NCBI RefSeq assembly: GCF_014201825.1
Contig: NZ_JACHFJ010000002.1
Span: 248,001-312,000, forward strand
From: Acidocella aromatica
GTDB taxonomy: Bacteria > Pseudomonadota > Alphaproteobacteria > Acetobacterales > Acetobacteraceae
Reading direction: 5' to 3'
DNA length: 64,000 nt
Shown in pieces: positions 53,012-63,156 of this stretch; position 1 is the stretch's first letter, and every line of letters begins with the position of its first letter. The notes under the pieces were generated by a model. That model was given only the letters and a program-made list of their open reading frames with translations, ran no database searches and had not been told where the DNA came from. The position numbers were made by a program, and so were the translations under genes.

Positions 53012-54531
53012 GGCGCGCGACTCTCCTCATTGTCGTGTGTCTTTGCGGCGGTCTGTGGACCCGCGTGGCCGATGCCGCGACCGTTGGCTTCGACTCTGCC
53101 ACCGCCGGGGCCGTATGGTCCGCCGCCCTCACCTATATCGCCCCGCGCTCGCTACAGGCGCTCACCGTGCCGCAAATGACGATCTGGGGCCTCAACGGCC
53201 TCGCGGCGCTGGACCCGGATTTGAACGCCACGCTGCAGGATGGACAGGTGCGCCTATATGGCCCCAACGCGCTGCTGCTGGCCGTCGCCGCCCCGCAAGC
53301 TGGCGACACCGCCGGCTGGGGCAAGGTGGCCGCCCAGGTGGCCGCCGCGGCCTACGCCGCCTCCCCGGCCTTGCAGCAGGCTGGCACGCAGGAAATCGTC
53401 AGCAGCTTCTTCGACGAGCTGTTCAACCATTTCGACCCCTATTCCCGTTACGAGGCACCCGAGATCGCGGCGCAGAACCAACTGATGATCATGGGGCTCG
53501 CGGGCACCGGCCTCACCTTCGCGGCCAAATCCGGCCATGTCATCATCAGCGACGTGGCGGCTGAAAGCCCGGCCGAGAATGCTGGGCTGCTGCCGGGCAT
53601 GACCGTGCTCTCGGTGAATGGGCGCTCGGCCTATCCCGGCGCGGTGGACGGGCTGAACTCGGCCATGAGTGGCATTGCAGGCAGCAATGTCACCCTCTCG
53701 GTGCAAGACGCCTCGGACGGCCCGCCCGCCACCCAGCAGGTCACGCTCACACGCGGCTTCATCCCGCCGCAGACGGTGTTCACCGAACCCTCGCCCGCCC
53801 CCGGCGTGGTGGCGCTCAAGATCAGCGCCTTCAACAAGGGCACGGCCACGCAGTTCGGCGCCGCCTTAGCCTCGCTGTTGGCACAGAGCCCCGCCCCCGC
53901 CGGGCTGGTGCTGGATCTGCGCGGGAATCGCGGCGGCGTGCTGCGCCAGGCCGTGCTGGTGGCGGATTCGCTGCTGCCCTCAGGGATGATCGTGCAAACC
54001 GTGGGGCGCGACCCGGATGCCGACCAGAGCTTCAAGGCCGAGGGCTCGGACCTGACAAACGGCGCGCCACTGGTGGTGCTGGTGGACGGGCAGACAGCCA
54101 GCGCCGCCGAGATCCTGGCCGCCGCCCTGGCCGATAACGGCCGCGCCGTGGTCATCGGCTCCGAGACGCTGGGCAAGGGTCTGGTGCAGACACTCACCTC
54201 CCTGCCCGATGGCGGAGAGCTCTACGTCACTTGGAGCCGCGTTCTTGCCCCGCGCGGCTGGCCGCTGCAAAGCCTGGGCGTGATGCCGCAGATCTGCACC
54301 AGCCTGGGGCCGCAAATACTCCAGACCGAGCTGGCGGCGCTGGACCAGGGCCGCAACCTGCAGGCCAAGCCCCTGGCCGCCGCCCGCGCCATGCGCGCCC
54401 CCACCGACATGGACGACGTGCTGCGCATCCGCAATTTCTGTCCGGCCGATATCGGCTCGGATCTCGACCTCACCGCCGCCGCTCATGTATTGTCCTCACC
54501 GGCGGCGTATCAGGCAGCTTTGCTGCGCTAG
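53008..54531 (+). CDS. S41-family (C-terminal processing) peptidase
   Basis: The 507-residue protein has an N-terminal hydrophobic signal ([20 protein letters not shown]). A PDZ domain lies at about residues 165-235 ([32 protein letters not shown]). The S41 core then has [11 protein letters not shown] at 300-310, the nucleophile Ser365 in [11 protein letters not shown] and Lys390 in [10 protein letters not shown]. CtpA-type enzymes process or degrade exported proteins in the periplasm. GTG start in the rnr stop (GTGA). Its C-terminal region ([15 protein letters not shown]) is divergent. Confidence 0.88.
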   Translation: MRRATLLIVVCLCGGLWTRVADAATVGFDSATAGAVWSAALTYIAPRSLQALTVPQMTIWGLNGLAALDPDLNATLQDGQVRLYGPNALLLAVAAPQAGDTAGWGKVAAQVAAAAYAASPALQQAGTQEIVSSFFDELFNHFDPYSRYEAPEIAAQNQLMIMGLAGTGLTFAAKSGHVIISDVAAESPAENAGLLPGMTVLSVNGRSAYPGAVDGLNSAMSGIAGSNVTLSVQDASDGPPATQQVTLTRGFIPPQTVFTEPSPAPGVVALKISAFNKGTATQFGAALASLLAQSPAPAGLVLDLRGNRGGVLRQAVLVADSLLPSGMIVQTVGRDPDADQSFKAEGSDLTNGAPLVVLVDGQTASAAEILAAALADNGRAVVIGSETLGKGLVQTLTSLPDGGELYVTWSRVLAPRGWPLQSLGVMPQICTSLGPQILQTELAALDQGRNLQAKPLAAARAMRAPTDMDDVLRIRNFCPADIGSDLDLTAAAHVLSSPAAYQAALLR

Positions 54532-54598
54532 AGGGCAAACCACACTTGACGAAACCTCTTTATCTGCGCCATACGGCGCGCTCTGGAGATTCTTAATC

Positions 54599-54766
54599 AT
54601 GGCAAAGTCTAACGTCGTTCAAATCAAGCTCGTTTCCACCGCGGACACTGGTTACTTCTACGTAACCAAGAAGAATGCGCGCGCCCAGACCCAGAAACTG
54701 GAGCTGAACAAGTACGATCCTGTCGTGCGCAAGCACGTCAAGTTCAAGGAAGCGAAGATCAAGTAA
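54599..54766 (+). CDS. rpmG: 50S ribosomal protein L33
   Basis: L33 is a small protein of the large subunit near the E site. The 55-residue protein [18 protein letters not shown] has [23 protein letters not shown] and KFKEAKIK, all standard. It has no CxxC pair, so it is the Zn-free form common in proteobacteria. ATG 54599 is preceded by GGAG at 10 nt; TTGACG at 54546 with CATACG at 54570 could be its own promoter. A clear terminator follows. Confidence 0.97.
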   Translation: MAKSNVVQIKLVSTADTGYFYVTKKNARAQTQKLELNKYDPVVRKHVKFKEAKIK

Positions 54767-54799
54767 GCGCCTCGGCGCTTCCGCTTTCTTGCGGCAATC

Positions 54800-54831
54800 C
54801 ACCCCCGGAGCCATCGGCTGCGGGGGTTTTT
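54800..54831 (+). terminator. Rho-independent terminator of rpmG
   Basis: ACCCCCG (54801-54807) and CGGGGGT (54821-54827) form a stem, and TTTT follows immediately. It sits 34 nt past the rpmG stop. Confidence 0.82.
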
Positions 54832-54921
54832 GCGCGTTTCAAAAATGTCTCTGATAGACGCAGCTTTTAAAAAAAGCCGCGCCAAAAACTTCGGTTCATT
54901 AACCGGTTTCTGGTTAAGCAG

Positions 54922-55857
54922 CTAAAAATGCTTCCAGCCCAGTGACTTGAGCGGGATTTCATCCCCCAACACAGCACATACCCGCACACCGGCGCCAGGC
55001 TCGAATACGCCGATCTTCGTCACCGCTACGGCACCACAGGCGGCCCGCAGCGCCTCGTCCTTGCCGGGCGGCACGGCCAAGATCAACTCGTAATCATCCC
55101 CGCCAGTCAGGCGCGCTTGCAACACCGAATCGCCCAACGCCGCAGCCTCGGGCGAGACCGGAACCAGAGAGGCCTCGATAACCGCCCCAAGCCCCGATTC
55201 TTCGGCAATATGGGCCAAGTCCTGCACCAGCCCGTCCGACACATCGATAGCCGCCGTCACCAGCCCCGCCAGAGCCAACCCGACGCGCGGCTCCGGCAGC
55301 AGGGAACGGCGTATGAAAAAGCCTGTGGGGTCCTCGCGCTGGCCAAGCCGCGCCTGCAAGCCCAGCACCGCATCGCCGATAGTGCCCGTCACCCAGATCT
55401 CGTCCCCTGCCCTGGCCCCATTGCGGCGCAGCGCAGCTCCTGGCGCCACCGTACCCAGCAGCGTGGCGGTAAGTGAGATTTCATGCAGTGAGGAGGACGA
55501 ATCCCCGCCCAGCAATTTCAGGCCAAACGCCTTCTGGTCCTGCGCCAGCCCGGCCGCGAATCCGGCCAGCCAATCCTCGGAAAGTACCGCGGGCAGCGCC
55601 GTTGTCAGCAAATAGCCCAGCGGCACCGCCCCCATGGCGGCAAGGTCGGAGAGGTTGCGGCGCAGCAGTTTGCGAGCGATGAGCGCGGGATCGTCGCCGG
55701 GGAGGAAATGCACCCCCTCCAGCATCTGGTCCACGGTGAGCACTAGCTCCCGCCCCTGCGGCGGGGCAAGCACGGCGGCGTCATCCTTCAGCCCCAGCCC
55801 AGCTTCTCCCGCCAATGGCGCAAAATACCGCGCGATACGGGAGAACTCGTCGGGCAT
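54922..55857 (-). CDS. thiL: Thiamine-phosphate kinase
   Basis: ThiL phosphorylates thiamine monophosphate to thiamine diphosphate. The 311-residue protein has GLKDDAAVL, LTVDQMLEGVHF, LSDLAAMGAVPLGYLL, LGGDSSSS, and TAAIDVSDGLVQDL with LTGGDDYEL, all typical of the PurM-like superfamily. The ATG overlaps nusB by one base (TGATG). It is the last gene of the riboflavin-containing minus-strand run. After its stop a TTAACC/GGTTAA arm pair and a T-run (54870-54920 region) could end transcription. Confidence 0.94.
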   Translation of the reverse strand: MPDEFSRIARYFAPLAGEAGLGLKDDAAVLAPPQGRELVLTVDQMLEGVHFLPGDDPALIARKLLRRNLSDLAAMGAVPLGYLLTTALPAVLSEDWLAGFAAGLAQDQKAFGLKLLGGDSSSSLHEISLTATLLGTVAPGAALRRNGARAGDEIWVTGTIGDAVLGLQARLGQREDPTGFFIRRSLLPEPRVGLALAGLVTAAIDVSDGLVQDLAHIAEESGLGAVIEASLVPVSPEAAALGDSVLQARLTGGDDYELILAVPPGKDEALRAACGAVAVTKIGVFEPGAGVRVCAVLGDEIPLKSLGWKHF

Positions 55858-56333
55858 CAGCTCGCCTGGGGGAATTCCGCCGGGCGCAGCAGATGCGCCA
55901 GACGGTCCAGCACGCCATTGAGCATGCGCGGCTCGTCGCCGGAGAAGAAGCCGTGGGCGACGTCCATATACTCGTTGATGACCACCTTGGCAGGCGGACC
56001 GTCGCTCAGCCACAGCTCTGCCCCGCCAGCGCGCAGGGCCGCGCGCAGCACCGGGTCCAGCCGGTTCATCGGCCAGCTTTCCGGCAAAGCGCCCACGATC
56101 ATGCCATCCACCGTGTCCTGCTGTTCCGTGGCTGTGCGGACGATGCGCGCGAAGAGCGGCACGTCAGCGGCGGGCAGACGTCCCTCCTCCACCCCGCCGC
56201 TGCCCGGCGGGTCGCCGATCCGGTGGCGGACGAACTGGTCGATCACGGTCTCGCCGCTCTGGCTGGCATGTTCAGCCTGATAGAGCGCCTGCACGGCGGC
56301 AACACGCGCCAGGGTACGGGGACGCGCACTCAT
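55857..56333 (-). CDS. nusB: Transcription antitermination factor NusB
   Basis: NusB binds boxA with NusE (S10) in rRNA antitermination. The 158-residue helical protein has ARVAAVQALYQAEH at the start, VIDQFVRHRIG, LDPVLRAALRAGGAELW, the final VINEYMDVAHGFFSGDEPRMLNGVLD and a short tail. These are typical, though the FFSGDEP is a variant of the usual FF-G. It overlaps ribH by GTGA/ATGA. ribH-nusB-thiL is a widely kept order. Confidence 0.93.
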   Translation of the reverse strand: MSARPRTLARVAAVQALYQAEHASQSGETVIDQFVRHRIGDPPGSGGVEEGRLPAADVPLFARIVRTATEQQDTVDGMIVGALPESWPMNRLDPVLRAALRAGGAELWLSDGPPAKVVINEYMDVAHGFFSGDEPRMLNGVLDRLAHLLRPAEFPQAS

Positions 56334-56809
56334 GCCGCCAACTCCCTCTTCAGGACAATTTGTTTGAGGCAGGCGACGGCAGCCTCGGCACCCTTGTTGG
56401 AACCGGTCTCATGGCTGCGGGCCAAGGCCTGTTCCAGCGTGTCCACTGTGAGCAGCGCCGTGCCTACGCAAAGCGCGTGGCTGGTGGCGACGCGTAGGAT
56501 CGCATCCATGGAAGAGGCGCAGATGAATTCGTAATGGTCGGTCTCGCCACGCACCACGCAGCCCAGCAGCACGTAGCCGTCGAACTTCTGGCCCGAAGCG
56601 GCGGCAATGGCCAAAGCCTGTGCCAGCTCATAGGCACCGCCGACCTCGATGACCTGCACCGTGGCCGAAGCCTGCGCAAAGATGGCTTTGGCGGCTTGCA
56701 ACATGCCGTCCACCACCTGGCGGTAATAGGGCGCGCTGATGACCAGGATGCTGGGCGCGGGGCCGGGCACGGCGGGGGCGATGGCGTCGGGCGCGTCGGC
56801 GGTGCTCAT
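56330..56809 (-). CDS. ribH: 6,7-dimethyl-8-ribityllumazine synthase
   Basis: RibH joins 5-amino-6-ribitylamino-uracil with dihydroxybutanone phosphate to make lumazine. The 159-residue protein shows ILVISAPYYRQVVDGMLQAA, VIEVGGAYELAQALAIAA, GYVLLGCVVRGETDHYEFIC, and the final CVGTALLTVDTLEQALARS. The active-site residues of the GCVVRGETDHYE loop are present. Four-base overlaps link it to ribB upstream and nusB downstream. Confidence 0.95.
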   Translation of the reverse strand: MSTADAPDAIAPAVPGPAPSILVISAPYYRQVVDGMLQAAKAIFAQASATVQVIEVGGAYELAQALAIAAASGQKFDGYVLLGCVVRGETDHYEFICASSMDAILRVATSHALCVGTALLTVDTLEQALARSHETGSNKGAEAAVACLKQIVLKRELAA

Positions 56810-57927
56810 GCCTCACCCCCGATCTGGCGCTGCTCGACCACGTTTAGGCCATAGCCCTCCAGCCCCACGATGTGGCGCTTGTGGTTGGAGAGTAGGATCA
56901 TGTTCTTCACCCCGAGGTCGAGCAGGATCTGCGCACCGATGCCGTAATCGCGCAGGCCGGAGGCGGGCGGCGTCCCCTCCATCAGGGCGCGGATGCCAGC
57001 CGACATCGCCGCCTTGCGCTGCTCGCGCACGATCACCACCACGCCACGCCCGGCCTCGGCGATCTGCGCCATGGCACCGTGCAGGGTGTTGAGATGACCG
57101 GTCCCCAGCACGTCGGCGATCAGGTCCATGCCATGCATGCGCACCAGAACCGGCTCATCGCCAGAGATGTCGCCTTTCACCAGCGCCAGATGCTCGATGC
57201 CGTCCACCTTGCTTTCGAAGGCAATCATCTTCCAGCTCTGCCCGTCCGCCGCGGTGATGTTGCCCTGCTCCACGCGCTTAACCAGCCGCTCATTGGTGCG
57301 GCGGTAGGCGATGAGGTCAGCGATGGTGCCGAGCTTGAGGTTATGGCGCTGGGCGAAGGCCACGAGGTCCGGCAGGCGGGACATGGTGCCATCGTCGTTT
57401 ATGATCTCGCAGATCACGCCGGCCGGGATCAGCCCTGCCAAACGGGCGATGTCCACCGAGGCTTCTGTGTGCCCGGCGCGAATCAGCGTGCCGCCCTCGC
57501 GCGCCATCAGCGGGAAGATATGGCCTGGGGAGACGATGTCGTTACGGCCCATCTCCGGGTTGATCGCCACCGCTATGGTGCGGGCGCGGTCAGCCGCCGA
57601 AATGCCGGTAGTGACCCCCTCCTTCGCCTCGATGGAAACGGTGAAGGCCGTCTCATGGCGGGTGCCGTTGGCCTGGGTCATCAGCGGCAGACCCAGCACC
57701 TCGCAGCGAGATTTGGTCATGGCCAGGCAGACCAGCCCACGCGCGTGCTTGATCATAAAATTGATCGCATCCGGGGTGGCGAACTGCGCGGGGATGACGA
57801 GGTCGCCCTCGTTCTCGCGGTCCTCGTCATCCACCAGGATGAAGATGCGCCCCGCCCGCGCTTCCTCGATGATCTCGGAAGCCGGGGAGATGTAGTCGTG
57901 CAGAGTGGATGTCTTGAGGCCTTGCAT
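56806..57927 (-). CDS. ribB: 3,4-dihydroxy-2-butanone-4-phosphate synthase fused to a RibA-like domain (RibBX)
   Basis: Residues 1-205 are a complete RibB domain that makes dihydroxybutanone phosphate from ribulose 5-phosphate: LVDDEDRENEGDL (33-45), TRHETAFTVSIEA, IFPLMAREGGTLIRAGHTEASVD. Residues 206-373 resemble GTP cyclohydrolase II, with the end LRDYGIGAQILLDLGVKNM and VGLEGYGLNVVE. The zinc-binding CxxxxxxxxCxC segment of GCHII is lacking; the aligned part reads VRMHGMDLIADVLGT. The second domain is therefore probably not a cyclohydrolase, as in RibBX proteins known from other proteobacteria. GCHII activity must come from elsewhere. TAATG links it to ribE. Confidence 0.93.
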   Translation of the reverse strand: MQGLKTSTLHDYISPASEIIEEARAGRIFILVDDEDRENEGDLVIPAQFATPDAINFMIKHARGLVCLAMTKSRCEVLGLPLMTQANGTRHETAFTVSIEAKEGVTTGISAADRARTIAVAINPEMGRNDIVSPGHIFPLMAREGGTLIRAGHTEASVDIARLAGLIPAGVICEIINDDGTMSRLPDLVAFAQRHNLKLGTIADLIAYRRTNERLVKRVEQGNITAADGQSWKMIAFESKVDGIEHLALVKGDISGDEPVLVRMHGMDLIADVLGTGHLNTLHGAMAQIAEAGRGVVVIVREQRKAAMSAGIRALMEGTPPASGLRDYGIGAQILLDLGVKNMILLSNHKRHIVGLEGYGLNVVEQRQIGGEA

Positions 57928-58541
57928 TACGCGTCCTTGAAACTGAGCTGGCGGGCGACATAGCGCGCCAGCATGTCGATTTCCACATTCACCGCATCTC
58001 CTACCTGCAAGGTGTGGAAATTGGTATGGGCGGCAGTGTGGGGAATGATATTGATGCCGAAGGTCAGGCCTTCAACCTCGTTGACCGTGAGAGACACGCC
58101 ATTGATGGCGATACTGCCCTTGGGCGCGACATAGGGGGCCAGCTCCGGCGGCAGGCGGAACACCCAGCGCGTGGAGCCGTTCTCCGGCGTGGCGGAGACG
58201 ATTTCGGCGAGGCCATCGACATGGCCGGAGACCAGATGGCCGCCGATCTCGTCGCCCAGACGCAGCGAGCCTTCGAGGTTGATCTTCGCGCCCGGCTTCC
58301 AGGCGCTCAGCGTGGTTTTGGAGAGGGTTTCCGCCGAGACCTCGACGGCGAACCAGTCCTCGCCAGCCTCGACGACGGTGAGGCACACGCCCGAGCAGGC
58401 GATGGAGGCGCCGAGCGCCTTGTCAGCGCCCTTCCAGGCGGCGTTGTCCGGCGTGGCGATGACGAAGCGGGCATCCTTGCCCCCGCCCAGCGGCTGCACT
58501 TCGCGCACGGTACCGACGCCGGTAATCAATCCGGTGAACAT
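57927..58541 (-). CDS. ribE: Riboflavin synthase, alpha chain
   Basis: Riboflavin synthase dismutates two lumazines to riboflavin and the pyrimidine. The 204-residue protein has the two-fold repeat typical of the family, with MFTGLITGVGTVREV at the start, ACSGVCLTVVE, SLRLGDEIGGHLVSGHVDG, SIAINGVSLTVNEVEG and the helical tail VNVEIDMLARYVARQL. All match. It abuts ribD with no gap (58541/58542). Confidence 0.95.
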   Translation of the reverse strand: MFTGLITGVGTVREVQPLGGGKDARFVIATPDNAAWKGADKALGASIACSGVCLTVVEAGEDWFAVEVSAETLSKTTLSAWKPGAKINLEGSLRLGDEIGGHLVSGHVDGLAEIVSATPENGSTRWVFRLPPELAPYVAPKGSIAINGVSLTVNEVEGLTFGINIIPHTAAHTNFHTLQVGDAVNVEIDMLARYVARQLSFKDA

Positions 58542-59636
58542 TTAGACGACCTTCCTGAAATTGGTAAGCACGTCCTGCCCCCATTGCTGGCGCGAAACCG
58601 CACGGAAACGGGGCATGTCCTCGAGCTTGGTGATGCCGAAGGCCTGGGCGCCAGGCCAGCCATCGCCGCCCATCACGGCGGGGGCGTGGAACCAGGAAAG
58701 ACGGTCCACCAGCCGGGCGCGGAGCATGCTGGAGGCAATCGACGCGCCGCCCTCGACCATCACACGGGTGAGGCCATGCTTGGCCAATGCCTGCATGCCC
58801 GCCACGAGATCCACCCCGATGGTGCTGGGCGGCAGCTGGATCAGCTTGACCCCGACACTTTCCAGCGCCTTGGCACGGAGCTTGTCCGCGCCGTCCCGGT
58901 GCAAAATCCAGAGCGGGTGCTGGGCGGCACCGCGGACCAGCTTGGAGAGCAGCGGCGTGCGCAGATGGCTGTCCACCACGATGCGCACTAGTGGCGCGGC
59001 GCGGAAACCGTCGAGCCGGCATGTCAGTTCCGGGTCATCGGCCAGCACGGTGCCGACGCCAGCCAGCACCGCATCATGCCGCCCGCGCATGGCATGGACC
59101 GCGCGGCGCGCCTCGGGGCCGGTGATCCATTGAGATTCGCCCTTGGCGGTGGCGATCCGGCCATCCAGCGTGGTCGCGAGCTTCAGGCGGACGAGCGGCC
59201 GCCCCAGGCGCTGCACCATGGCGAAACCTTCCGTCACCGCCTCGCATTCCGCGCGCAGCACGCCCTCGGTCACCTCGATTCCCGCCGCGCGCAGCCGGGC
59301 GATTCCCGCGCCATTCACCTTGGGATGCGGGTCGGTGGCGCCAACGACCACGCGCTTGATACCAGCCGAGATTAACGCCTCAGTGCAAGCACCTGACTTT
59401 CCGGCAAAGCTGCACGGCTCCAGCGTGACGTAAGCGGTTGCGCCGCGTGCCGCCTCGCCCGCCGCGTTGAGCGCCACAACCTCGGCATGCGGCCGCCCGC
59501 CCGGGGCGGTGGTACCTCGCCCGACGACCCTGCCATCCTTGACGATGACGCAGCCGACGGAGGGGTTGGGGGCCGTCTGCCCCAGGCCGCGCCGCGCCAG
59601 GGACAGGGCGGCATGCATATGCACCGCGTCAGTCAT
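58542..59636 (-). CDS. ribD: Bifunctional riboflavin deaminase-reductase
   Basis: RibD deaminates and then reduces the pyrimidine intermediate of riboflavin synthesis. The 364-residue protein has a CDA-type zinc domain at the N-terminus ([30 protein letters not shown], shown as HAEV... and ...[14 protein letters not shown]) and a reductase domain ([43 protein letters not shown]). ATG 59636 ([11 protein letters not shown]) fits the family start; the frame before it is nonsense. It overlaps nrdR by 8 bp. Confidence 0.94.
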   Translation of the reverse strand: MTDAVHMHAALSLARRGLGQTAPNPSVGCVIVKDGRVVGRGTTAPGGRPHAEVVALNAAGEAARGATAYVTLEPCSFAGKSGACTEALISAGIKRVVVGATDPHPKVNGAGIARLRAAGIEVTEGVLRAECEAVTEGFAMVQRLGRPLVRLKLATTLDGRIATAKGESQWITGPEARRAVHAMRGRHDAVLAGVGTVLADDPELTCRLDGFRAAPLVRIVVDSHLRTPLLSKLVRGAAQHPLWILHRDGADKLRAKALESVGVKLIQLPPSTIGVDLVAGMQALAKHGLTRVMVEGGASIASSMLRARLVDRLSWFHAPAVMGGDGWPGAQAFGITKLEDMPRFRAVSRQQWGQDVLTNFRKVV

Positions 59637-60111
59637 CGCCATGCTTCTCCGTGGCCAGGGGAGCGCCATCCATTCCACCCAGGAATTCCTCGAAATCACG
59701 GGCTTCGCGGAAATCGCGATACACGGAGGCGAAGCGGACATAGGCCACGGCATCGACGGCCTTGAGCGCATCCATCACCGCCTCGCCGATCTGTTCACTC
59801 TTGATCTCGCTATCGCCGCTCGCCTCCAGCTTGCGGACGATCCCATTGACGATGCGTTCCTGCCGCTCCTCATCCACCGGACGCTTGTTCAGCGCCACGC
59901 GGATGGAGCGGGCCAGCTTGTCACGGTCGAAGGCCGCACGGCGGCCATCGGCCTTGAGAACCACCAACTCGCGCAGCTGCACCCGTTCCACGGTGGTGAA
60001 GCGTTGACCGCAGGCCGAGCAGAACCGGCGGCGGCGGATGGCGCTGCCGTCATCCGTGGGCCGGCTGTCTTTTACCTGCGTGTCGGATTCACCGCAGAAC
60101 GGGCAGCGCAT
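59629..60111 (-). CDS. nrdR: Transcriptional repressor NrdR
   Basis: NrdR represses ribonucleotide reductase genes, sensing ATP/dATP. The 160-residue protein begins with a zinc ribbon, [10 protein letters not shown] (CxxC 3-6) and [11 protein letters not shown] (CxxC 31-34), then an ATP-cone ([34 protein letters not shown]). Length and sequence are typical. It lies between glyA and ribD, a known order in alphaproteobacteria, 7 bp after the glyA stop. Confidence 0.96.
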   Translation of the reverse strand: MRCPFCGESDTQVKDSRPTDDGSAIRRRRFCSACGQRFTTVERVQLRELVVLKADGRRAAFDRDKLARSIRVALNKRPVDEERQERIVNGIVRKLEASGDSEIKSEQIGEAVMDALKAVDAVAYVRFASVYRDFREARDFEEFLGGMDGAPLATEKHGDD

Positions 60112-60118
60112 GCCGGAT

Positions 60119-61402
60119 TTACCGGTAGATGGGGAAGCGCGCGCAGAGCGCCTTCACCCGTTCGCCAACGGCGGCCTCGGCGGCCTCGTTGGTGCCGTCG
60201 TTGGACTTGGCCAGACCGTCCAGCACCTCACCGATCATCAGGCCGATCTCCTTGAACTCGGCCTCGGCGAAGCCACGCGTGGTGGCGGCCGGGGTGCCGA
60301 GGCGGATGCCGGAGGTGATGGCAGGCTTGGCCGGGTCGAACGGGATGGCGTTCTTGTTGGCGGTGATGTGCGCGCGCTCCAGCGAGGCTTCAGCCGCCTT
60401 GCCGGTGGTGTTCTTGGGGCGCAGATCGACCAGCATCAGGTGGCTATCCGTACCGCCGGTAACGATGGCGAGCCCCTGCTCCACCAGCGTGGCGGCCAGG
60501 GTCTTGGCGTTGGCCACGACCTGCTTCTGGTAGGCCACGAATTCCGGGGTCAGCGCCTCGCCAAAGGCCACGGCCTTGCCGGCGATGACATGCATCAGCG
60601 GGCCGCCCTGCAGGCCGGGGAAGATCGCGGAGTTGATCTTCTTGGCGATGTCCTCGTGGTTCGTCAGCACCATGCCGCCACGCGGGCCGCGCAGGGTCTT
60701 ATGCGTGGTGGTGGTGACGACATGCGCGTGCGGCAGCGGGTTGGGGAAAATGCCCGCGGCGACGAGACCGGCGAAATGCGCCATGTCGACCATGAAATAC
60801 GCGCCCACTTCATCCGCGATGGCGCGGAAGCGTGCGAAGTCGATAAAACGGGGATAGGCGGAGCCGCCGGCGATGATCAGCTTGGGCTTGTGCTCGCGGG
60901 CCAAGCGCTCCAGCTCCTCGTAGTCGAGCAGGCCGTCCTCTCGGCGCACGCCGTACTGCACCGCGTTGAACCACTTGCCGGACATGTTGGGCGCGGCGCC
61001 ATGGGTGAGATGCCCGCCAGCGGCCAGGGACATGCCCAGAATGGTGTCGCCCGGCTGGATGAGGGCGAGGAACACCGACTGGTTGGCCTGGGAGCCGGAA
61101 TTGGCCTGCACATTGGCAAAGCCAGCGCTGAAGATCTTCTTGGCGCGCTCGATGGCCAGGGTCTCCACCTCATCCGAGGGGCCACAGCCACCGTAATAGC
61201 GCTTGCCGGGGTAACCTTCGGCGTATTTGTTGGTGAACACCGAGCCCTGCGCGGCCAGCACGGCGGCGGAGACGATGTTCTCGGAGGCGATCAACTCGAT
61301 GCCGTCCTGCTCACGGCCCAGTTCACGGCCGATGATCGCGGCGATCTCGGGGTCGGTCTCGGTGAGCGGGGCGGAGAAAAAGCGCGAGAGGGTCTGCGTC
61401 AT
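60119..61402 (-). CDS. glyA: Serine hydroxymethyltransferase
   Basis: GlyA interconverts serine and glycine while charging tetrahydrofolate with a one-carbon unit. The 427-residue PLP enzyme has [42 protein letters not shown], the PLP Lys235 in [16 protein letters not shown] and [13 protein letters not shown]. It overlaps rpiB by ATGA. Confidence 0.97.
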   Translation of the reverse strand: MTQTLSRFFSAPLTETDPEIAAIIGRELGREQDGIELIASENIVSAAVLAAQGSVFTNKYAEGYPGKRYYGGCGPSDEVETLAIERAKKIFSAGFANVQANSGSQANQSVFLALIQPGDTILGMSLAAGGHLTHGAAPNMSGKWFNAVQYGVRREDGLLDYEELERLAREHKPKLIIAGGSAYPRFIDFARFRAIADEVGAYFMVDMAHFAGLVAAGIFPNPLPHAHVVTTTTHKTLRGPRGGMVLTNHEDIAKKINSAIFPGLQGGPLMHVIAGKAVAFGEALTPEFVAYQKQVVANAKTLAATLVEQGLAIVTGGTDSHLMLVDLRPKNTTGKAAEASLERAHITANKNAIPFDPAKPAITSGIRLGTPAATTRGFAEAEFKEIGLMIGEVLDGLAKSNDGTNEAAEAAVGERVKALCARFPIYR

Positions 61403-61857
61403 GGCGTGTTTTCCGTGGTCTGGTTAATTTTGGCGAGACGGCGTTCATGGCGGCCGCCCTCGAATTTGGTCGTCAGGAAGGTGTGGAGAATGTCGAGCGC
61501 CACTTCCTCACCGGTGATGCGGGCGCCGAGGGCAAGCACGTTGGCGTCGTTATGCTGGCGTGTCAGGCGCGCGGTGGTGACGTCATGCACCAGGGCGCAG
61601 CGGATCGCGGGGTTGCGGTTGGCGGCGATGCTCATGCCGATGCCGGTGCCGCAGACCAGGATGCCGAAATCGGCGCGCTTCTCCGCCACGGCACCGCAAA
61701 CGGCGTGGGCGAAATCGGGATAATCGACGCTTTCCGAGCCATCGGTGCCGAAATCCAGCAACTGATGACCAGCCTCGGCCAGCACAACGGCCAGCCGCTT
61801 CTTCAGGTTCACGCCACCATGGTCGGCCCCCAGGGCCAGGATCAAAGAACGAGTCAT
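61399..61857 (-). CDS. rpiB: Ribose-5-phosphate isomerase B
   Basis: RpiB interconverts ribose 5-phosphate and ribulose 5-phosphate, the latter being the substrate of RibB downstream. The 152-residue protein has the start [14 protein letters not shown] (Asp12-His13), [16 protein letters not shown], the catalytic Cys69 in [14 protein letters not shown] and the final [10 protein letters not shown]. The gene is the first of the rpiB-glyA-nrdR-rib run and lies 36 bp after the Nramp gene's stop. Confidence 0.94.
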   Translation of the reverse strand: MTRSLILALGADHGGVNLKKRLAVVLAEAGHQLLDFGTDGSESVDYPDFAHAVCGAVAEKRADFGILVCGTGIGMSIAANRNPAIRCALVHDVTTARLTRQHNDANVLALGARITGEEVALDILHTFLTTKFEGGRHERRLAKINQTTENTP

Positions 61858-61893
61858 GCCGACCCCTTATCACGCAGGGACGGGCAAAGGGAA

Positions 61894-63156
61894 CTAGCCG
61901 AGAAACAGTCCGCCGATGCCGCCCAGAACACCAAAGGCGCAGGTGATGGCACACACCCCGAAGACAACCCACATGTACCAGCCTTTGAGGCGCTGGGCCT
62001 CGGGCAGTGTGACCATGGCAAGGCGCACGAGGAAGCCCAGCACCACCGGCAGCAGCAGCGCGTTCATCACCTGCACGCCCACGTTCAGGCTGATCAGATT
62101 GGGGACCAGCCCCACCACCAGCGCCCCGCCAATGACGCAGACCGCGTACACGCCGTAGAACCATTTAGCCTTGAGCGGGTGATATTCGAGCGAACGGCGG
62201 TAGCCAGCAACCTCTCCCAAGCCCCAGGCCAAAGCCAGCGAGGCGACAATGGCCGCGACAAGCCCCGCCCCCAACACGCCGAAGGCGAACACCACCTTGC
62301 CGAATTCGGCGCCGAGATAGGGCGTCATGGCGAGGCTCATCTGCCCGACCGTGGAAAGGCTGGCCTGTGGCGCATGTGGACGGATGGAAGCGGCGGCGGC
62401 GATGAGCACCGCGGCCATCACCAACTGGGTGACGACGGCGCCGATGCCCGTATCCCAGCGCGCTGCGTGGAAATGCTCGGCCTGGAGGCGTTTATCGGCC
62501 ACGGCGGATTGCTGGTAGAAGACCATCCACGGCATGATCACCGCGCCGATATTGGCCGCGACGAGATATTCGTAGCTCGCGTTGAACACCGGAGGGTGCA
62601 GCGACTCGGTGGCCATCAGTCCGAGATCTGGATGCGCCGCCCAGGCGACGAAGAAAAACGCCAGCTCGAACAGCCCCACCGCAATGGCGACGCGCTCGAC
62701 GCGCCGGTATGAGCCGGTAACGACGATCCCAAGCAGCGCCGCCGCCGCCAGCGGCAGAGAGACATAATGCGGGATACCAAAAAGATCGCCCACGCCGGCC
62801 ACGCCAGAGAATTCGGTGAGCAGCGCGCCGATGGTGGCCACCGCCAGTCCCGAAGCCGAGAACCAGGCCCAGCCGGGGCCAAAGGCCTCGCGGATCAGCT
62901 CGCCATGCCCCTTGCCGGTGAAGATGCCAAGCCGGACGGTGAGCTCCTGCACCACATAGAGCACCGGCATGAGGAGGAACTGCGGCAGCAACAGCTTGTA
63001 GCCCCACTGCACGCCGCTCTGCCCGGCGGTGATGATGGAGCCAACATCGGTATCGGCCAGCATAACGACGATGCCGGGGCCGAATACGGCCATGAGCATG
63101 GCCCAGCCGGGCAGCCCGCAACGCGGGGCAGCCTGCGGCTTGATTACGCTTGACAT
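61894..63156 (-). CDS. Divergent Nramp-family divalent metal transporter
   Basis: The 420-residue protein has eleven or so membrane spans in the Nramp arrangement. The canonical TM1 motif DPGN is replaced by DTDVGS (VVMLADTDVGSIITAG) and the TM6 motif MPH is MPWMVFYQQS. Both changes lie in the metal-binding site, so the substrate may differ from Mn2+/Fe2+. Similar changes mark the Nramp-related magnesium transporter branch. ATG 63156 (MSSVIKPQAA) was chosen over 63189. It is divergent to hemB, with an FNR-type and a Fur-type site between them. Confidence 0.85.
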   Translation of the reverse strand: MSSVIKPQAAPRCGLPGWAMLMAVFGPGIVVMLADTDVGSIITAGQSGVQWGYKLLLPQFLLMPVLYVVQELTVRLGIFTGKGHGELIREAFGPGWAWFSASGLAVATIGALLTEFSGVAGVGDLFGIPHYVSLPLAAAALLGIVVTGSYRRVERVAIAVGLFELAFFFVAWAAHPDLGLMATESLHPPVFNASYEYLVAANIGAVIMPWMVFYQQSAVADKRLQAEHFHAARWDTGIGAVVTQLVMAAVLIAAAASIRPHAPQASLSTVGQMSLAMTPYLGAEFGKVVFAFGVLGAGLVAAIVASLALAWGLGEVAGYRRSLEYHPLKAKWFYGVYAVCVIGGALVVGLVPNLISLNVGVQVMNALLLPVVLGFLVRLAMVTLPEAQRLKGWYMWVVFGVCAITCAFGVLGGIGGLFLG

